Assembly: GCF_022429565.1 (NCBI RefSeq)
Contig: NZ_CP092487.1
Span: 3,676,001 to 3,740,000 of the forward strand
Direction of reading: 5' to 3'
DNA length: 64,000 nucleotides
From: Lutibacter sp. A64
Lineage (GTDB): Bacteria; Bacteroidota; Bacteroidia; Flavobacteriales; Flavobacteriaceae
The notes under the pieces are model-generated. The model was not told where the DNA came from, ran no database searches, and worked only from the letters and a program-made list of their open reading frames with translations. Both the position numbers and the translations under genes were made by a program. Below are positions 25,810 to 35,250 of the stretch, in pieces (the stretch's first letter is position 1; each line of letters begins with the position of its first letter).

Positions 25810-26709
25810 TTATTGATTTATAGCTACAACTTGTTCTATTTGTCCAGGAATTAACTGTTTTAACATATTTTCAATACCATTTTTTAAAGTAATTGTAGAA
25901 GAAGGGCAACCACTACAAGCGCCTTGTAAAATAACATTTACAGTTTTAGTGTTTTCTTCGTACGATTGAAATAAAATATTACCTCCATCGGCAGCAACGG
26001 CAGGTTTAATATGTTCATCTAAAATTGCAATAATTTGTTTAGATACATCATCTAAGTCTTCTAGTTGAACACTTTCATTTTGTTTATTTGCTGTCGGTTG
26101 TTTGCTTTCGTTTACAATAGTTTTACCATTTGCAACAAATTCTTTTATAAAACTTCTAATTTCATTTGTTATTTCACTCCATTCAACAACATCAAACTTT
26201 GTAATTGAAACATAATTTTCTGAAATAAATATTTCTTTTACAAATGGAAAGTTATATAGTTCTGTTGCTAAAGGTGAATTTTTAGCTTCTTCAATATTTT
26301 TGTATTCTAAGTCAGACGCTACAAGTTTTTTATTTGCAACAAATTTTAAAACACTTGGGTTTGGTGTTACTTCAGAATATATTTCAACAGGAACTTTTTT
26401 TGTAGTAGTTGTTTCTTCCAAAACAAGTACTCCGCCAGGACTATTTAAATAATTTTCTATTTGTTCTTTAACTTCTTCTTGAACATCGGCCCAATCTACA
26501 ATTGAAAAACGCTCTAATGCTATAAAATTTGCAGAAATTAAAACACGTTTAATAAATGGTAAATGAAATAATTGTTGTGCTAAAGGAGAGTTTTTAGCTT
26601 CGTCTATATTGTTAAATTGATAACTACCACTAATTAAAATTGTATTTGCTGTAAATTTAAGTATAGTATCGTTTGTAGTTTTCTCAATTTTTAAGGTAAC
26701 TGTATCCAT
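25810..26709 (-). CDS. NifU/Nfu-type iron-sulfur carrier with duplicated N-terminal domain
   Basis: 299 residues. Carries or delivers Fe-S clusters in the cytoplasm. Two Nfu N-terminal domains in tandem (about 8-98 and 113-202) share the pattern NPSVLKFVAN..., EAKNSPLA, LPFIKRV/FPFVKEI and VDWADV/VEWSEI. A linker rich in Gln and Lys leads to the C-terminal NifU domain (about 222-299) with the cluster-binding GACSGCPS, C265 and C268. Most bacterial Nfu proteins have one N-domain at most, so the duplication is notable. It lies 3 bases upstream of ubiE. Confidence 0.93.
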   Translation of the reverse strand: MDTVTLKIEKTTNDTILKFTANTILISGSYQFNNIDEAKNSPLAQQLFHLPFIKRVLISANFIALERFSIVDWADVQEEVKEQIENYLNSPGGVLVLEETTTTKKVPVEIYSEVTPNPSVLKFVANKKLVASDLEYKNIEEAKNSPLATELYNFPFVKEIFISENYVSITKFDVVEWSEITNEIRSFIKEFVANGKTIVNESKQPTANKQNESVQLEDLDDVSKQIIAILDEHIKPAVAADGGNILFQSYEENTKTVNVILQGACSGCPSSTITLKNGIENMLKQLIPGQIEQVVAINQ

Positions 26710-26765
26710 TTTTTTAAGTATTTGTGCAAAAGTACTAAAACAATTTTAGGTAATTGCGTAAAATT

Positions 26766-26794
26766 AAAAAACGCCTCCTTTTACAGAGACGTTT
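26766..26794 (-). terminator. Probable terminator of the lipoprotein - FadL-like operon
   Basis: AAACGCCTC pairs with GAGACGTTT with one mismatch around an 8-base loop, next to an A run that is the T tract on the minus strand. It follows the FadL-like gene. Confidence 0.6.
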
Positions 26795-26814
26795 GTAGTT
26801 ATATGTAATTAAAA

Positions 26815-28167
26815 TTAAATATTTAAAACTAAGGTAATGGTAAATTTAGAAGTGTCGATATCTAATTCAGCTGCATTTATGTTTTCGTATTGTGGATAAA
26901 AATTATAAGGAGCAGTATTGTTATCTTTTTGGTACGATGCATCTATTTTTCCACCTCTAAAAGCAAAGCCTGCTCCTAAAGAAAACCCTTCAACTGCGTC
27001 GGAGTCTAAAGCATTTTTATAAGGGCTTTTTTCAAAATGATAACCACCTCTTACAGAAAATCTATCAAAACGCCATTCTGTACCCATTCTTAATTCACCT
27101 ACAGCTTCTAAATCTGTGTCGAAAACTTTATTTTCTTCAGTAAATTCATTGTACCCATTCATATTTAACTTTATGTTGCTATAATTTTTGTAGATATAGT
27201 CAATACTTATTAAACCTTTTTTATCAAAAATATAGGCAAAACTACCTGTTAATTTACTAGGTGTTTTTAATCTGTAATCAAAAGCATTATAGCCAGAATA
27301 ATCAGTTATTAGTTGGTCTGTATTACTGTAATAGATTTCTAAATCTGAATCTAAATAATCTTCAGAAAGGTTGTACCAAACAGGTGATTGATAAGCTAAA
27401 CCTAATCTTAAGTCGTCAGTAGCTTTAGCTATTACACCGAAATTAAAAGAAAAACCTTCTCCGTAGGTATGAAGTTCTTGTATTAAAGATGCGTCTAGGT
27501 AATTTTCATTACCATCAGTATTGTATTCTTCTAATAAAACACGTTGAGAATTATTGATGTCATACGTACTAAAAGAAGCACCTAAATATAATTTATTATC
27601 TAATTCTGATGCAAATGTAAATGTGTATTTGTCGTTTTTACCTTTGCTGAAATTTTCAAAATATTGGCCATCTGACCCTAAGTATTGGATAGTTTCATCA
27701 TTATCATCATTAATCCAAGTTGGGTAATTATTATTACCATTAGCAAACCATTGTGTTTCAAAATCGTTGGCAATACTATAATTAAATCCTATTGCTACTT
27801 TTCCCCAATCAGAGTTTTTTGAGTAACTTTTAAAAACAAATACACCACCAACTTGTGATAAATTTGTAATGTCATTTTCTGAAAATTCATTATTTCCGTA
27901 ATAATTTACATTTGTATCTGTATTGTTAAAATTTAATGAGATGGCAAATTCACTATTTAAAAAAACTGCAGCACCTGCAGGATTTGTTTCAATGGCAGAT
28001 AAATCTCCTCCCAATGCTCCAAAAGCCCCACTCATTGCATTATATCTAGCTGTTCCATTAATGGTTTCTTTTGAAAACAATACACCAATATCATTATACC
28101 CTAAAGTTTGAGCATTTGACATATAGGTGATACTGAAAAGCATTGCTGCTAAAAATAATTTTTTCAT
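26815..28167 (-). CDS. OmpP1/FadL family outer membrane transport protein
   Basis: 450 residues with a signal peptide (about 1-19, ending SNAQT). The start LGYNDIGVLFSKETINGTARYNAMSGAFGALGGDLSAIETNPAGAAVF contains the family features: the AMSGA...GGD...NPAG segment typical of FadL N-terminal hatch regions. The rest is a 14-stranded barrel. Imports hydrophobic molecules in other bacteria; the substrate here is unknown. It starts 29 bases after the Tyr-rich lipoprotein gene on the same strand, so the two are probably co-transcribed. Confidence 0.88.
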   Translation of the reverse strand: MKKLFLAAMLFSITYMSNAQTLGYNDIGVLFSKETINGTARYNAMSGAFGALGGDLSAIETNPAGAAVFLNSEFAISLNFNNTDTNVNYYGNNEFSENDITNLSQVGGVFVFKSYSKNSDWGKVAIGFNYSIANDFETQWFANGNNNYPTWINDDNDETIQYLGSDGQYFENFSKGKNDKYTFTFASELDNKLYLGASFSTYDINNSQRVLLEEYNTDGNENYLDASLIQELHTYGEGFSFNFGVIAKATDDLRLGLAYQSPVWYNLSEDYLDSDLEIYYSNTDQLITDYSGYNAFDYRLKTPSKLTGSFAYIFDKKGLISIDYIYKNYSNIKLNMNGYNEFTEENKVFDTDLEAVGELRMGTEWRFDRFSVRGGYHFEKSPYKNALDSDAVEGFSLGAGFAFRGGKIDASYQKDNNTAPYNFYPQYENINAAELDIDTSKFTITLVLNI

Positions 28168-28196
28168 AATATTTAAATAATTATTTATTTTAAAAT

Positions 28197-29384
28197 TTAA
28201 TTTCTTCTAGATGAACCCCTTGAAGAACTTCTAGAAGAGGTTGCAGACGACCTTGTAGAAGATGAAGATCTAGAATATGTACTACTACTACTATTTGAGT
28301 TAGAAGAACTAGATGATCTACTATAATTAGTATTGTTAGAAGAGCTGCTTCTAGAAGGAGTGTAACTTCTAGATGATCTAGTTGTACTTGTTGCTCTAGT
28401 AGATTTTGTACGACCACTACTATAATCTGATACAGTACCTTTTATAGATTTAGGAGTGTAATTAATAACGCTGCTTCTATTAGTTGAATACCTACTTGTA
28501 GAAGGTGTGTATGAAGAACTCCTTCTTGTAATTGTTGAAGATTGTCTTGTTGGACTGGTAACGCTTCTTGTTGAAGTACTTCTTTGAGTAGTACTTGAAT
28601 TGGCATTACTATTTCTGCTAGCAGAGTTTGTTCTGTTGGTAGTGCTTGTTGTTCTTCTAGTTGTACTATTTGTATTTCTTGAAGTATTAGCTGTAGTTCG
28701 TCTACTTACAGTAGCATTAGATGAGCTTGTTCTTCTAGAAACTGAATTGTTAGAATTTCTTTTTCCGTAAGAATTATATCTTTTATAATTATTGTTAGCG
28801 AAGCGATTATTGTATGAGTAATAGTTGTTGTATCTATTATATCTAAAAGGGTAATAATAGTACCCGCCATAATATGGATAATAACCATAAGAGTAATAGT
28901 CTCCATAATAACCATTGTATAACCAAGGGTTGTATGTTCTCCAAGGGCTGTAGTAATTATAATAATAAGGATAATAGTTATAAGAATAGTTGTAATAAAA
29001 TGGATTATGCCAATAGTAACCAGCACTTGCATAACCAGCGTCAACATTAATAGTTATGTTGTCTGTGCTTTCCCAAGGTTCGTAATAATTAGAAGCATCT
29101 TCTTCGTAAGTTTCATCATCATAGTAATAATCATCAATATCAGTAAAAACATCTTCTTCACCAATACTTTGAATTTCATCTAACTGGCGCGAAAAATAAT
29201 CTCGGTCAAAATTAGATTTTTCAACAACTACAACAGCTTCATTATCTTGCTGATTGTATGAACCATAGATTCCATCATTGTTGTATGCACTTTGATAAGT
29301 ACCACAAGAATATAAACTAACAAATAGTACAAAAAGTAGTGCTATTTGAGAGCCTTTTCGGATAAAGATATTTGAAACTTTCAT
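28197..29384 (-). CDS. Tyr-rich, Ser/Arg/Thr-rich lipoprotein of unknown function
   Basis: About 395 residues. The signal peptide ends in the lipobox LYSC (C29 counting from the upstream ATG at 29390), so it is a lipoprotein; the ATG at 29384 gives MKVSNIFIRKG. After an acidic section (DIDDYYYDDE, near 85) there is a stretch with alternating Tyr, Asn, Gly and Pro (about 115-200). The final 190 residues are almost only Ser, Arg, Thr and Asn (repeats like SRRTSSS, TRRTTST, SSSS). The composition suggests a disordered, positively charged surface tail. I recognise no domain. It is paired with the FadL-like gene downstream and divergent from proS. Confidence 0.85.
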   Translation of the reverse strand: MKVSNIFIRKGSQIALLFVLFVSLYSCGTYQSAYNNDGIYGSYNQQDNEAVVVVEKSNFDRDYFSRQLDEIQSIGEEDVFTDIDDYYYDDETYEEDASNYYEPWESTDNITINVDAGYASAGYYWHNPFYYNYSYNYYPYYYNYYSPWRTYNPWLYNGYYGDYYSYGYYPYYGGYYYYPFRYNRYNNYYSYNNRFANNNYKRYNSYGKRNSNNSVSRRTSSSNATVSRRTTANTSRNTNSTTRRTTSTTNRTNSASRNSNANSSTTQRSTSTRSVTSPTRQSSTITRRSSSYTPSTSRYSTNRSSVINYTPKSIKGTVSDYSSGRTKSTRATSTTRSSRSYTPSRSSSSNNTNYSRSSSSSNSNSSSSTYSRSSSSTRSSATSSRSSSRGSSRRN

Positions 29385-29423
29385 AATCATTCGAATTTTT
29401 ATTGTTAACTATTCAAAAAAAAC

Positions 29424-29431
29424 TAATTTTG
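29424..29431 (+). promoter_or_regulatory. -7 promoter box of proS (TAATTTTG)
   Basis: TAATTTTG matches TAnnTTTG, 56 bases before the chosen proS ATG at 29487. The ATG at 29460 would also be in the transcript but is not favoured by family alignment. Confidence 0.5.
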
Positions 29432-29486
29432 TCGAAATTAGCATTTTCTATTTAAAAAGATGCAATATTTATGCCAAAGTTTTATT

Positions 29487-30965
29487 ATGAGTAAGAATTT
29501 AACAAAGAGAGAAGTAGATTATTCTAAATGGTACAACGAACTAGTAGTTAAAGCAGATTTAGCTGAAAATTCGGCAGTTAGAGGTTGTATGGTAATTAAG
29601 CCTTACGGTTATGCTATTTGGGAAAAAATGCAAGCTGAATTGGATAGAATGTTTAAAGAAACAGGACATGAAAATGCCTACTTTCCATTATTTGTTCCAA
29701 AAAGTTTATTTGAAGCAGAAGAAAAAAATGCTGAAGGGTTTGCAAAAGAATGCGCAATAGTTACACATTATAGATTACAAAACGATCCTGAAAAGCCAGG
29801 AAAATTACGTGTTGATCCTGCTGCAAAATTAGAAGAAGAACTAGTTGTTCGTCCAACTTCCGAAGCTATTATTTGGAATACATATAAAGGATGGATTCAG
29901 TCTTATAGAGATTTACCGTTATTAATTAATCAATGGGCAAATGTTGTGCGTTGGGAAATGAGAACGCGTTTATTTTTAAGAACTGCTGAATTTTTATGGC
30001 AAGAAGGGCATACGGCTCATACAACAAAAAAAGAAGCTTTGTCAGAAGCTATGCAAATGCAAAAAGTATATGCCGAATTTGCAGAAAACTTTATGGCTAT
30101 GCCAGTAATAAAAGGTTCGAAATCTGAAAGTGAACGTTTTGCTGGCGCTGATGAAACCTATACAATTGAAGCATTAATGCAAGATGGAAAAGCATTGCAA
30201 GCTGGAACATCTCATTTTTTAGGTCAAAATTTTGCTAAAGCTTTTGATGTTAAGTACACTTCAAAAGAAGGAAAACAAGAATATGTTTGGGCAACTTCTT
30301 GGGGTGTTTCTACACGTTTAATTGGAGGGTTGATTATGACACATTCAGACGATTTAGGTTTGGTATTGCCTCCAAAATTAGCTCCAATTCAAGTAGTAAT
30401 TGTTCCTATTTATAAAGGAGATGATCAGCTAGAAGCTATTTCAGAAAAAGTAGACGTTTTTGTAAAAGAATTTAGAAAACTTGGAATTTCGGTTAAGTTT
30501 GATGATAGAGATACTTTTAGACCAGGTGCAAAATTTGCAGAATATGAGTTAAAAGGAGTACCTGTAAGGATAGCTATTGGGAAAAGAGATATAGAAAACA
30601 ATACTGTTGAAGTAGCTAGAAGAGATACTTTAGAAAAGCAAACGGTATCTCAAGATAATGTTGTAAGCTTTGTTTCTAATTTATTAGAACAGATTCAAGA
30701 TAATTTATTTAATAAGGCCGTTTCTTATAGAGAAGCGCATACAACCGAGGTTGATACATTTGAAGAGTTTAAAGAGGCGTTAGAGACTAAAGGAGGGTTT
30801 GTATCTGCCCACTGGGATGGAACAATAGAAACAGAGGAAAAAATAAAAGAACTAACAAAAGCTACTATTAGATGCATTCCTTTAGAAAATAAAATTGAAG
30901 CTGGAGCCTGTGTATTTACTGGGAAAAAGTCTACTCAGAGGGTATTATTTGCAAAAGCTTATTAA
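29487..30965 (+). CDS. proS: Prolyl-tRNA synthetase (short, archaeal/eukaryotic-like type)
   Basis: 492 residues from the ATG giving [20 protein letters not shown], the usual family start; an ATG 27 bases upstream is possible. Charges tRNA-Pro. Class II motifs: [20 protein letters not shown] (motif 1 area), [26 protein letters not shown] (motif 2, about 148-173) and [20 protein letters not shown] (motif 3, about 282-301). The anticodon-binding domain follows, then a C-terminal zinc-like domain. The editing insert of the long bacterial type is missing, as in other Bacteroidota. Confidence 0.97.
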   Translation: MSKNLTKREVDYSKWYNELVVKADLAENSAVRGCMVIKPYGYAIWEKMQAELDRMFKETGHENAYFPLFVPKSLFEAEEKNAEGFAKECAIVTHYRLQNDPEKPGKLRVDPAAKLEEELVVRPTSEAIIWNTYKGWIQSYRDLPLLINQWANVVRWEMRTRLFLRTAEFLWQEGHTAHTTKKEALSEAMQMQKVYAEFAENFMAMPVIKGSKSESERFAGADETYTIEALMQDGKALQAGTSHFLGQNFAKAFDVKYTSKEGKQEYVWATSWGVSTRLIGGLIMTHSDDLGLVLPPKLAPIQVVIVPIYKGDDQLEAISEKVDVFVKEFRKLGISVKFDDRDTFRPGAKFAEYELKGVPVRIAIGKRDIENNTVEVARRDTLEKQTVSQDNVVSFVSNLLEQIQDNLFNKAVSYREAHTTEVDTFEEFKEALETKGGFVSAHWDGTIETEEKIKELTKATIRCIPLENKIEAGACVFTGKKSTQRVLFAKAY

Positions 30966-30982
30966 ATTTTTTTTAAAAAAGT

Positions 30983-31012
30983 TTTGTAAAGTGAAAAATA
31001 GTTGTATTTTTG
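30983..31012 (+). promoter_or_regulatory. Promoter of tRNA-Glu (TTTG / TATTTTTG)
   Basis: TTTG at 30983-30986 and TATTTTTG at 31005-31012 are separated by 18 bases, both elements of the Bacteroidota consensus at the right spacing. It is the clearest complete promoter in the window. The transcript starts near 31018, and a short ATGAC/GTCAT hairpin lies before the tRNA. Confidence 0.75.
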
Positions 31013-31054
31013 CATCCGCAATGACGAAATAATGTCATCGACAAAAAACATAAT

Positions 31055-31126
31055 GGTCCGTTCGTCTAGGGGTTAGGACGCCAGGTTTTCATCCTGGTAA
31101 CAGGGGTTCGATTCCCCTACGGACTA
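31055..31126 (+). tRNA. tRNA-Glu (anticodon TTC)
   Basis: Complete cloverleaf of 72 bases: acceptor arm GGTCCGT with ACGGACT (a G-T pair at the end), D arm with TAGGGGTTAGGA, anticodon stem CCAGG/CCTGG with loop TTTTCAT (anticodon TTC), and TPsiC arm AGGGG-TTCGATT-CCCCT. The discriminator is A and CCA is not encoded. The rpsT start follows after 25 bases with no terminator between, so the two are likely co-transcribed. Confidence 0.97.
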
Positions 31127-31151
31127 CAAAATTTAATTAAAAGATTTTATA

Positions 31152-31403
31152 ATGGCAAATCACAAGTCAGCTTTAAAGAGAATTAGAAGCAATCGCGCTA
31201 AGCAATTAAGAAATAAATATCAGCATAAAACAACACGTAATGCTGTAAGAAACTTACGTGCTCTAACTGAGAAAAAGGAAGCTGAAGAGTTATTTCCTAA
31301 AGTTATTGCAATGGTAGATAAATTAGCTAAGAAAAACATTATTCATAAGAATAAAGCTAGTAATTTAAAATCTAAATTATCTAAGCAAGTAGCTTCTTTA
31401 TAA
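31152..31403 (+). CDS. rpsT: 30S ribosomal protein S20
   Basis: 83 residues, family size. Binds 16S rRNA near the bottom of the 30S subunit. Clear start [21 protein letters not shown] and a Lys/Arg-rich helix bundle. It follows tRNA-Glu by 25 bases and probably shares its promoter. A strong terminator stands 19 bases after the stop. Confidence 0.97.
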   Translation: MANHKSALKRIRSNRAKQLRNKYQHKTTRNAVRNLRALTEKKEAEELFPKVIAMVDKLAKKNIIHKNKASNLKSKLSKQVASL

Positions 31404-31422
31404 TTCTTTAATTAAAATTTAT

Positions 31423-31456
31423 AAAAAAAGCATCCTAATTTTAGGATGCTTTTTTT
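31423..31456 (+). terminator. Rho-independent terminator of tRNA-Glu - rpsT
   Basis: AGCATCCT (31429-31436) pairs with AGGATGCT (31443-31450) over a 6-base loop. Flanking A and T runs extend the stem and give the T tract. Confidence 0.9.
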
Positions 31457-31622
31457 ATGCAATTCATTTTTATGTATTGTTAATGCGTTAAGGTATCACA
31501 TTTGAAAATTGTTGACTTAAAATTTAAGAGTAAAGTGTTTTATCTAGGCTTATAGTTATTTGTAGTATTTCCAGTTTTATTTTGAATAATATTTTACTTG
31601 CGTAATGCCAATTAGGCAAAAT

Positions 31623-32900
31623 TTACCACTCGTAAGATCTATTTGCGTCTAATCTAACAAAGAGAAATAGTAATACCGTAAAACCCCAAAGTGCAGAGCC
31701 TCCATAGCTAAAAAAGGGTAGTGGTATTCCAATAGTTGGAAGTAAGCCTAAAACCATACCAATATTAATGGTGAAATGGGTGAAAAATATAGCAGCAATA
31801 CTATAACCATAAACCCTACTAAATTTAGATTTTTGTCGTTCTGCAACTTGAATTATTCTTAATAAAAATATAACAAATACTAAAACAACAGTTGTTGTAC
31901 CAATAAAACCCCATTCTTCACCAACAATTGTAAAAATATAATCGGTCTGATTTTCTGGAACAAAACTACCTTGTGTACGTTCACCTTCTAAAAAACCTCT
32001 ACCTGTTAGGCCTCCAGACGCTATTGTAGTAACAGATTGATTTGTATTGTATCCAATATTTTTTGTATCTGTTGTTTTTCCTAATAAAATATTGAATCTA
32101 TCTCGGTGACGTTGTTCAAAAACGTGGTTAAATACAAGGTCTACACTAAAAATAAAAAAAGCACTTATAAAATAGATTCCTAAAAGTTTAACCCAGCCTC
32201 TTTTAAAAGCTTTTTTTCTGTATTTGTTAAAAAAGATAAGAATTAATGTAAATAAGAAAAGAGAGCCAATTAATGTGTTTATAAAGCCAAAATATAAAGT
32301 AATTACAAAAAGTATTAAGGTTAAAAAGCCAACAGTGATGTAATAAAAAGGCAGTCCTTCTCTATAAAGCACAAAAATAAATGCTGTATACACTAATGCA
32401 GAACCTGGATCTGGTTGTAAAGTAATTAATATTGCAGGAAAAAATAAAATTAGAAATGCTTGAAATTGAGTGTTGAATTTTTTTAAATTAAATTGTTTAT
32501 CACTCACTAATTTTGCTATTGCTAATGCAGTTGCTGCTTTAACAAATTCAGAAGGTTGAAGACTGAATCCACCAAAATCGTACCAGGATGTGGCTCCATT
32601 GATATTTTTACCAACAATAAAAAGTCCGAGTAAAGAAGCTAAACTAATTAAATATATTATTGATGCATATTTTTCGTAAAATTTAGCATCAAAAAGTAAA
32701 ATTAATAGAATTAAAGGAAGGCTTAGTCCAATCCAAATTAATTGTTTACCATATTCAGTTGAAAAGTTAATTAAGTCATATTGGTCATCGGTAATTGTAG
32801 CAGAGTATATATTTATCCAACCGAAAAAGATTAAAATAAAATATAGGAGTACTAATACCCAATCGATTCCAAAAAATATGTTCGTTTTTCTACTTCTCAA
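31623..32900 (-). CDS. rodA: RodA, SEDS-family peptidoglycan glycosyltransferase
   Basis: 425 residues with about ten transmembrane helices. Polymerises lipid II for side-wall growth together with PBP2. Family motifs: LQPSEFVKAATALAIAKLV (about 113-131), LITLQPDPGSALVYTAFIF (about 158-176) and the late IGIPLPFFSYGGSALWG (near 393-409). The QPDPGSA loop is the RodA signature that distinguishes it from FtsW. Its start overlaps the end of pbp2 by 11 bases. It is the last gene of the purH-mre cluster. Confidence 0.97.
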   Translation of the reverse strand: MRSRKTNIFFGIDWVLVLLYFILIFFGWINIYSATITDDQYDLINFSTEYGKQLIWIGLSLPLILLILLFDAKFYEKYASIIYLISLASLLGLFIVGKNINGATSWYDFGGFSLQPSEFVKAATALAIAKLVSDKQFNLKKFNTQFQAFLILFFPAILITLQPDPGSALVYTAFIFVLYREGLPFYYITVGFLTLILFVITLYFGFINTLIGSLFLFTLILIFFNKYRKKAFKRGWVKLLGIYFISAFFIFSVDLVFNHVFEQRHRDRFNILLGKTTDTKNIGYNTNQSVTTIASGGLTGRGFLEGERTQGSFVPENQTDYIFTIVGEEWGFIGTTTVVLVFVIFLLRIIQVAERQKSKFSRVYGYSIAAIFFTHFTINIGMVLGLLPTIGIPLPFFSYGGSALWGFTVLLFLFVRLDANRSYEW

Positions 32901-34743
32901 TTTCTTTAGTTTCTAGTTGTAGTTGTTTGTCGTATTCTTCCTGTAAACTACCGTTAAACATTCTTTGTTCTAAATAAGGTCTAGTTGTTTCTCCTTTTAA
33001 ATATTTCTCTATCATTAAACTGGCTATTGGACCTGCCCATCTAGAACCCCAGTAACCATTTTCAACAAAAACTGCAATGGCAATTTTAGGATTATCTTTA
33101 GGCGCAAATGCTATAAATATTGAATGGTCTTGACCGTGTGGATTTTCTGCAGTTCCTGTTTTTCCACAAATTTCTATTCCTTCAACTCTAGAGCTTCTAG
33201 CTGTTCCGTTTGGGCTTTCAAATACATTAAAAAGACCTTCAATTACTGGTTCAAAGTGTTCTTTATTAATAGTTGTGTTAATAGGTGTTGTGAATTTTTC
33301 ATCAATTTTTTTGTCTTTTATGTTTTTTACAATATGCGGTATGTAATAAAAACCTCTATTTGCTACAGCTGCGGTCATATTTGCTAGTTGGATAGGTGTT
33401 GTTAAAATTTCACCTTGTCCTATTGCATTTGATATATTATACGTGGCTGTCCATCTATTATTTGGATACCATTTATCGTAGAAACTACCGTCAGGAACCA
33501 ATCCTTTTTGTCCTACAGATAAGTCATTGTTTAAATAGTTTCCCAATCCAAAACTTTTTATATGTCTACTCCATGCATCCATTCCTTCTGAAGATGTTGG
33601 GTATTTTTCAATTACTTTTTTATAGGCAAGCGAAAAATAGCTGTTACAAGAACGGTAAATGGCTTTGTTTAATGCCAAAGGACTTCCGAATGTATTACAG
33701 TGGCAGGCCATTGTTCTATTTCCATAATGAAATCTATTATTAACACATCTAATAGTTGATGTAGGTGTAATAACACCTTCTTGTAGTGCAGCTAATGCAG
33801 TAAGTATTTTAAATGGAGACCCTGGTGGATATTCTCCTTGAAGTCCTCTATCTAGAAGAGGGTTGCTTATAGTGTCTAGATAAAGTCTTGTAAAGTTTTT
33901 AGACCGTTCTCTTCCAACCATTAAATTTGGATTGTAAGTAGGGGTAGAGACCAATGATAGAATTTCTCCAGATGAAGGTTCAATTGCTACAATTCCTCCA
34001 CGTTTATTAGCCATTAGAGCTTCTCCGTATTGTTGTAATGTACTATTAATGGTTAAAGTAATATCGTTACCAGGAACAGGAAGTGTATCGTACATTCCAT
34101 TTTTATAAGAACCTATTTCTTTATTAAACCGGTCTCGTTGTATATATTTTACTCCTTTAGTTCCTCTTAAAACTTCTTCATAAGTTTTTTCAACTCCAGC
34201 GGTTCCAATTAGTTCACCAAGTTGATAATATGGGTTCTTTTTAATCATAGACTCATTTACTTCACTAATATAGCCTAATACGTTTGGTGCTGAATTAATA
34301 GGGTATTCTCTTAAAGATCGCTTTATTATGTAAAACCCTTTAAATTTGTACATTTTTTCTTGTAAAAAAGCATAATCACTTTTAGAAACTTGAGCTAAAA
34401 ATGTTGAAGGAATTCTTGTAGAATAGCGTTTTGCTCTGTTTAATTTTTGAATAAAATCTTCTTTACTTATTTTTAATAAAGAGCAAAAATCTAATGTGTC
34501 TAATGGTTTTACTTCTCTAGGTATAACCATAATATCATAAGAGAGTTGATTGGCAACCAATAATTCGCCATTTCTATCGTAAATGTATCCTCTTTCTGGA
34601 TAATCATAGGTTACTTTTACAGCAGAACTATTAAGGGCAGGTATAGAATACGAGTTATTTAATACTTGTAAATAAAATAAACGCCCAATAAATACAAGTG
34701 CAACAAAAATAATTAAAAAGGATAATAAGCCAGATCTTTTCAT
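32890..34743 (-). CDS. mrdA: Penicillin-binding protein 2 (transpeptidase)
   Basis: 617 residues. Class B PBP, partner of RodA in cell elongation. One N-terminal membrane anchor (about 6-24), a dimerisation domain (VKVTYDYPERGYIYDRNGELL, about 42-62), then the transpeptidase domain with SPFK (active Ser, in PPGSPFKI near 311), SCN (in YRSCNSYF) and KTG (in CGKTGTAENP). It crosslinks peptidoglycan strands in the periplasm. The start immediately follows mreD and the end overlaps rodA, so translation is probably coupled. Confidence 0.97.
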   Translation of the reverse strand: MKRSGLLSFLIIFVALVFIGRLFYLQVLNNSYSIPALNSSAVKVTYDYPERGYIYDRNGELLVANQLSYDIMVIPREVKPLDTLDFCSLLKISKEDFIQKLNRAKRYSTRIPSTFLAQVSKSDYAFLQEKMYKFKGFYIIKRSLREYPINSAPNVLGYISEVNESMIKKNPYYQLGELIGTAGVEKTYEEVLRGTKGVKYIQRDRFNKEIGSYKNGMYDTLPVPGNDITLTINSTLQQYGEALMANKRGGIVAIEPSSGEILSLVSTPTYNPNLMVGRERSKNFTRLYLDTISNPLLDRGLQGEYPPGSPFKILTALAALQEGVITPTSTIRCVNNRFHYGNRTMACHCNTFGSPLALNKAIYRSCNSYFSLAYKKVIEKYPTSSEGMDAWSRHIKSFGLGNYLNNDLSVGQKGLVPDGSFYDKWYPNNRWTATYNISNAIGQGEILTTPIQLANMTAAVANRGFYYIPHIVKNIKDKKIDEKFTTPINTTINKEHFEPVIEGLFNVFESPNGTARSSRVEGIEICGKTGTAENPHGQDHSIFIAFAPKDNPKIAIAVFVENGYWGSRWAGPIASLMIEKYLKGETTRPYLEQRMFNGSLQEEYDKQLQLETKEIEK

Positions 34744-35250
34744 TTACTTCTTTTTTGTAAACAATATAATACCTAATATACTTATAATTATTGTAAAAAT
34801 ACTTGTTAAAATTGTGTTATAAATAATTGAAGGAAAATAATTAAAACTAAAGTATTCAAGACTAAAAACAATAAAGTGATGTATTAAAGTTAAAATGCTT
34901 ATAAAAAGTAAGGCTTTACTAAATGAAATTGATCTAATATTGAATAATAAATAGTCAAAGTCTGTTTTTTTTAAAACTATTTTTAAAATAGGAAGTCGTA
35001 TAAAAGCTATAAATAAGGTTGCAGCTGCATTAATACCTCCAGAATCTAAAAAAAAATCGATACTTAAACCAAGTAAAAAACTTAGTATTAAAAATAATGT
35101 TTGGCTTTTTCTAATTGGGAATAAAAGTACCCAAACTATATATACCATTGGATTTAAATACCCGAAAAAATGTATATGGTTTAACACTAATACCTGTAGT
35201 AATACCAGTATTAAAAAACGTATTATATTATTTAAAACTAGATTATTCAT
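34744..35250 (-). CDS. mreD: Rod shape-determining protein MreD
   Basis: 168 residues, almost entirely hydrophobic with five or six transmembrane helices. It joins the MreB-MreC elongation complex in the inner membrane. Identified mainly by size, membrane topology and position between mreC and pbp2; motifs such as YLNPMVYIVWVLLFPI and SFLLGLSIDFFLDSGGINAAATLF (35-85 region) agree. Its start overlaps mreC by 8 bases and its stop abuts the pbp2 start. Confidence 0.93.
   Translation of the reverse strand: MNNLVLNNIIRFLILVLLQVLVLNHIHFFGYLNPMVYIVWVLLFPIRKSQTLFLILSFLLGLSIDFFLDSGGINAAATLFIAFIRLPILKIVLKKTDFDYLLFNIRSISFSKALLFISILTLIHHFIVFSLEYFSFNYFPSIIYNTILTSIFTIIISILGIILFTKKK

Noticed and set aside
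28197-28900. Repetitive DNA resembling a tandem repeat or CRISPR
   Set aside because: The repeats are irregular codon runs (Ser, Arg, Thr, Tyr) within one ORF, with no constant repeat and spacer length.
28190-29047. Leu/Ile/Thr-rich frames inside the Tyr-rich lipoprotein gene
   Set aside because: Same-strand shifted frames of repetitive codons; they have no start context, and the lipoprotein frame with signal peptide explains the sequence.
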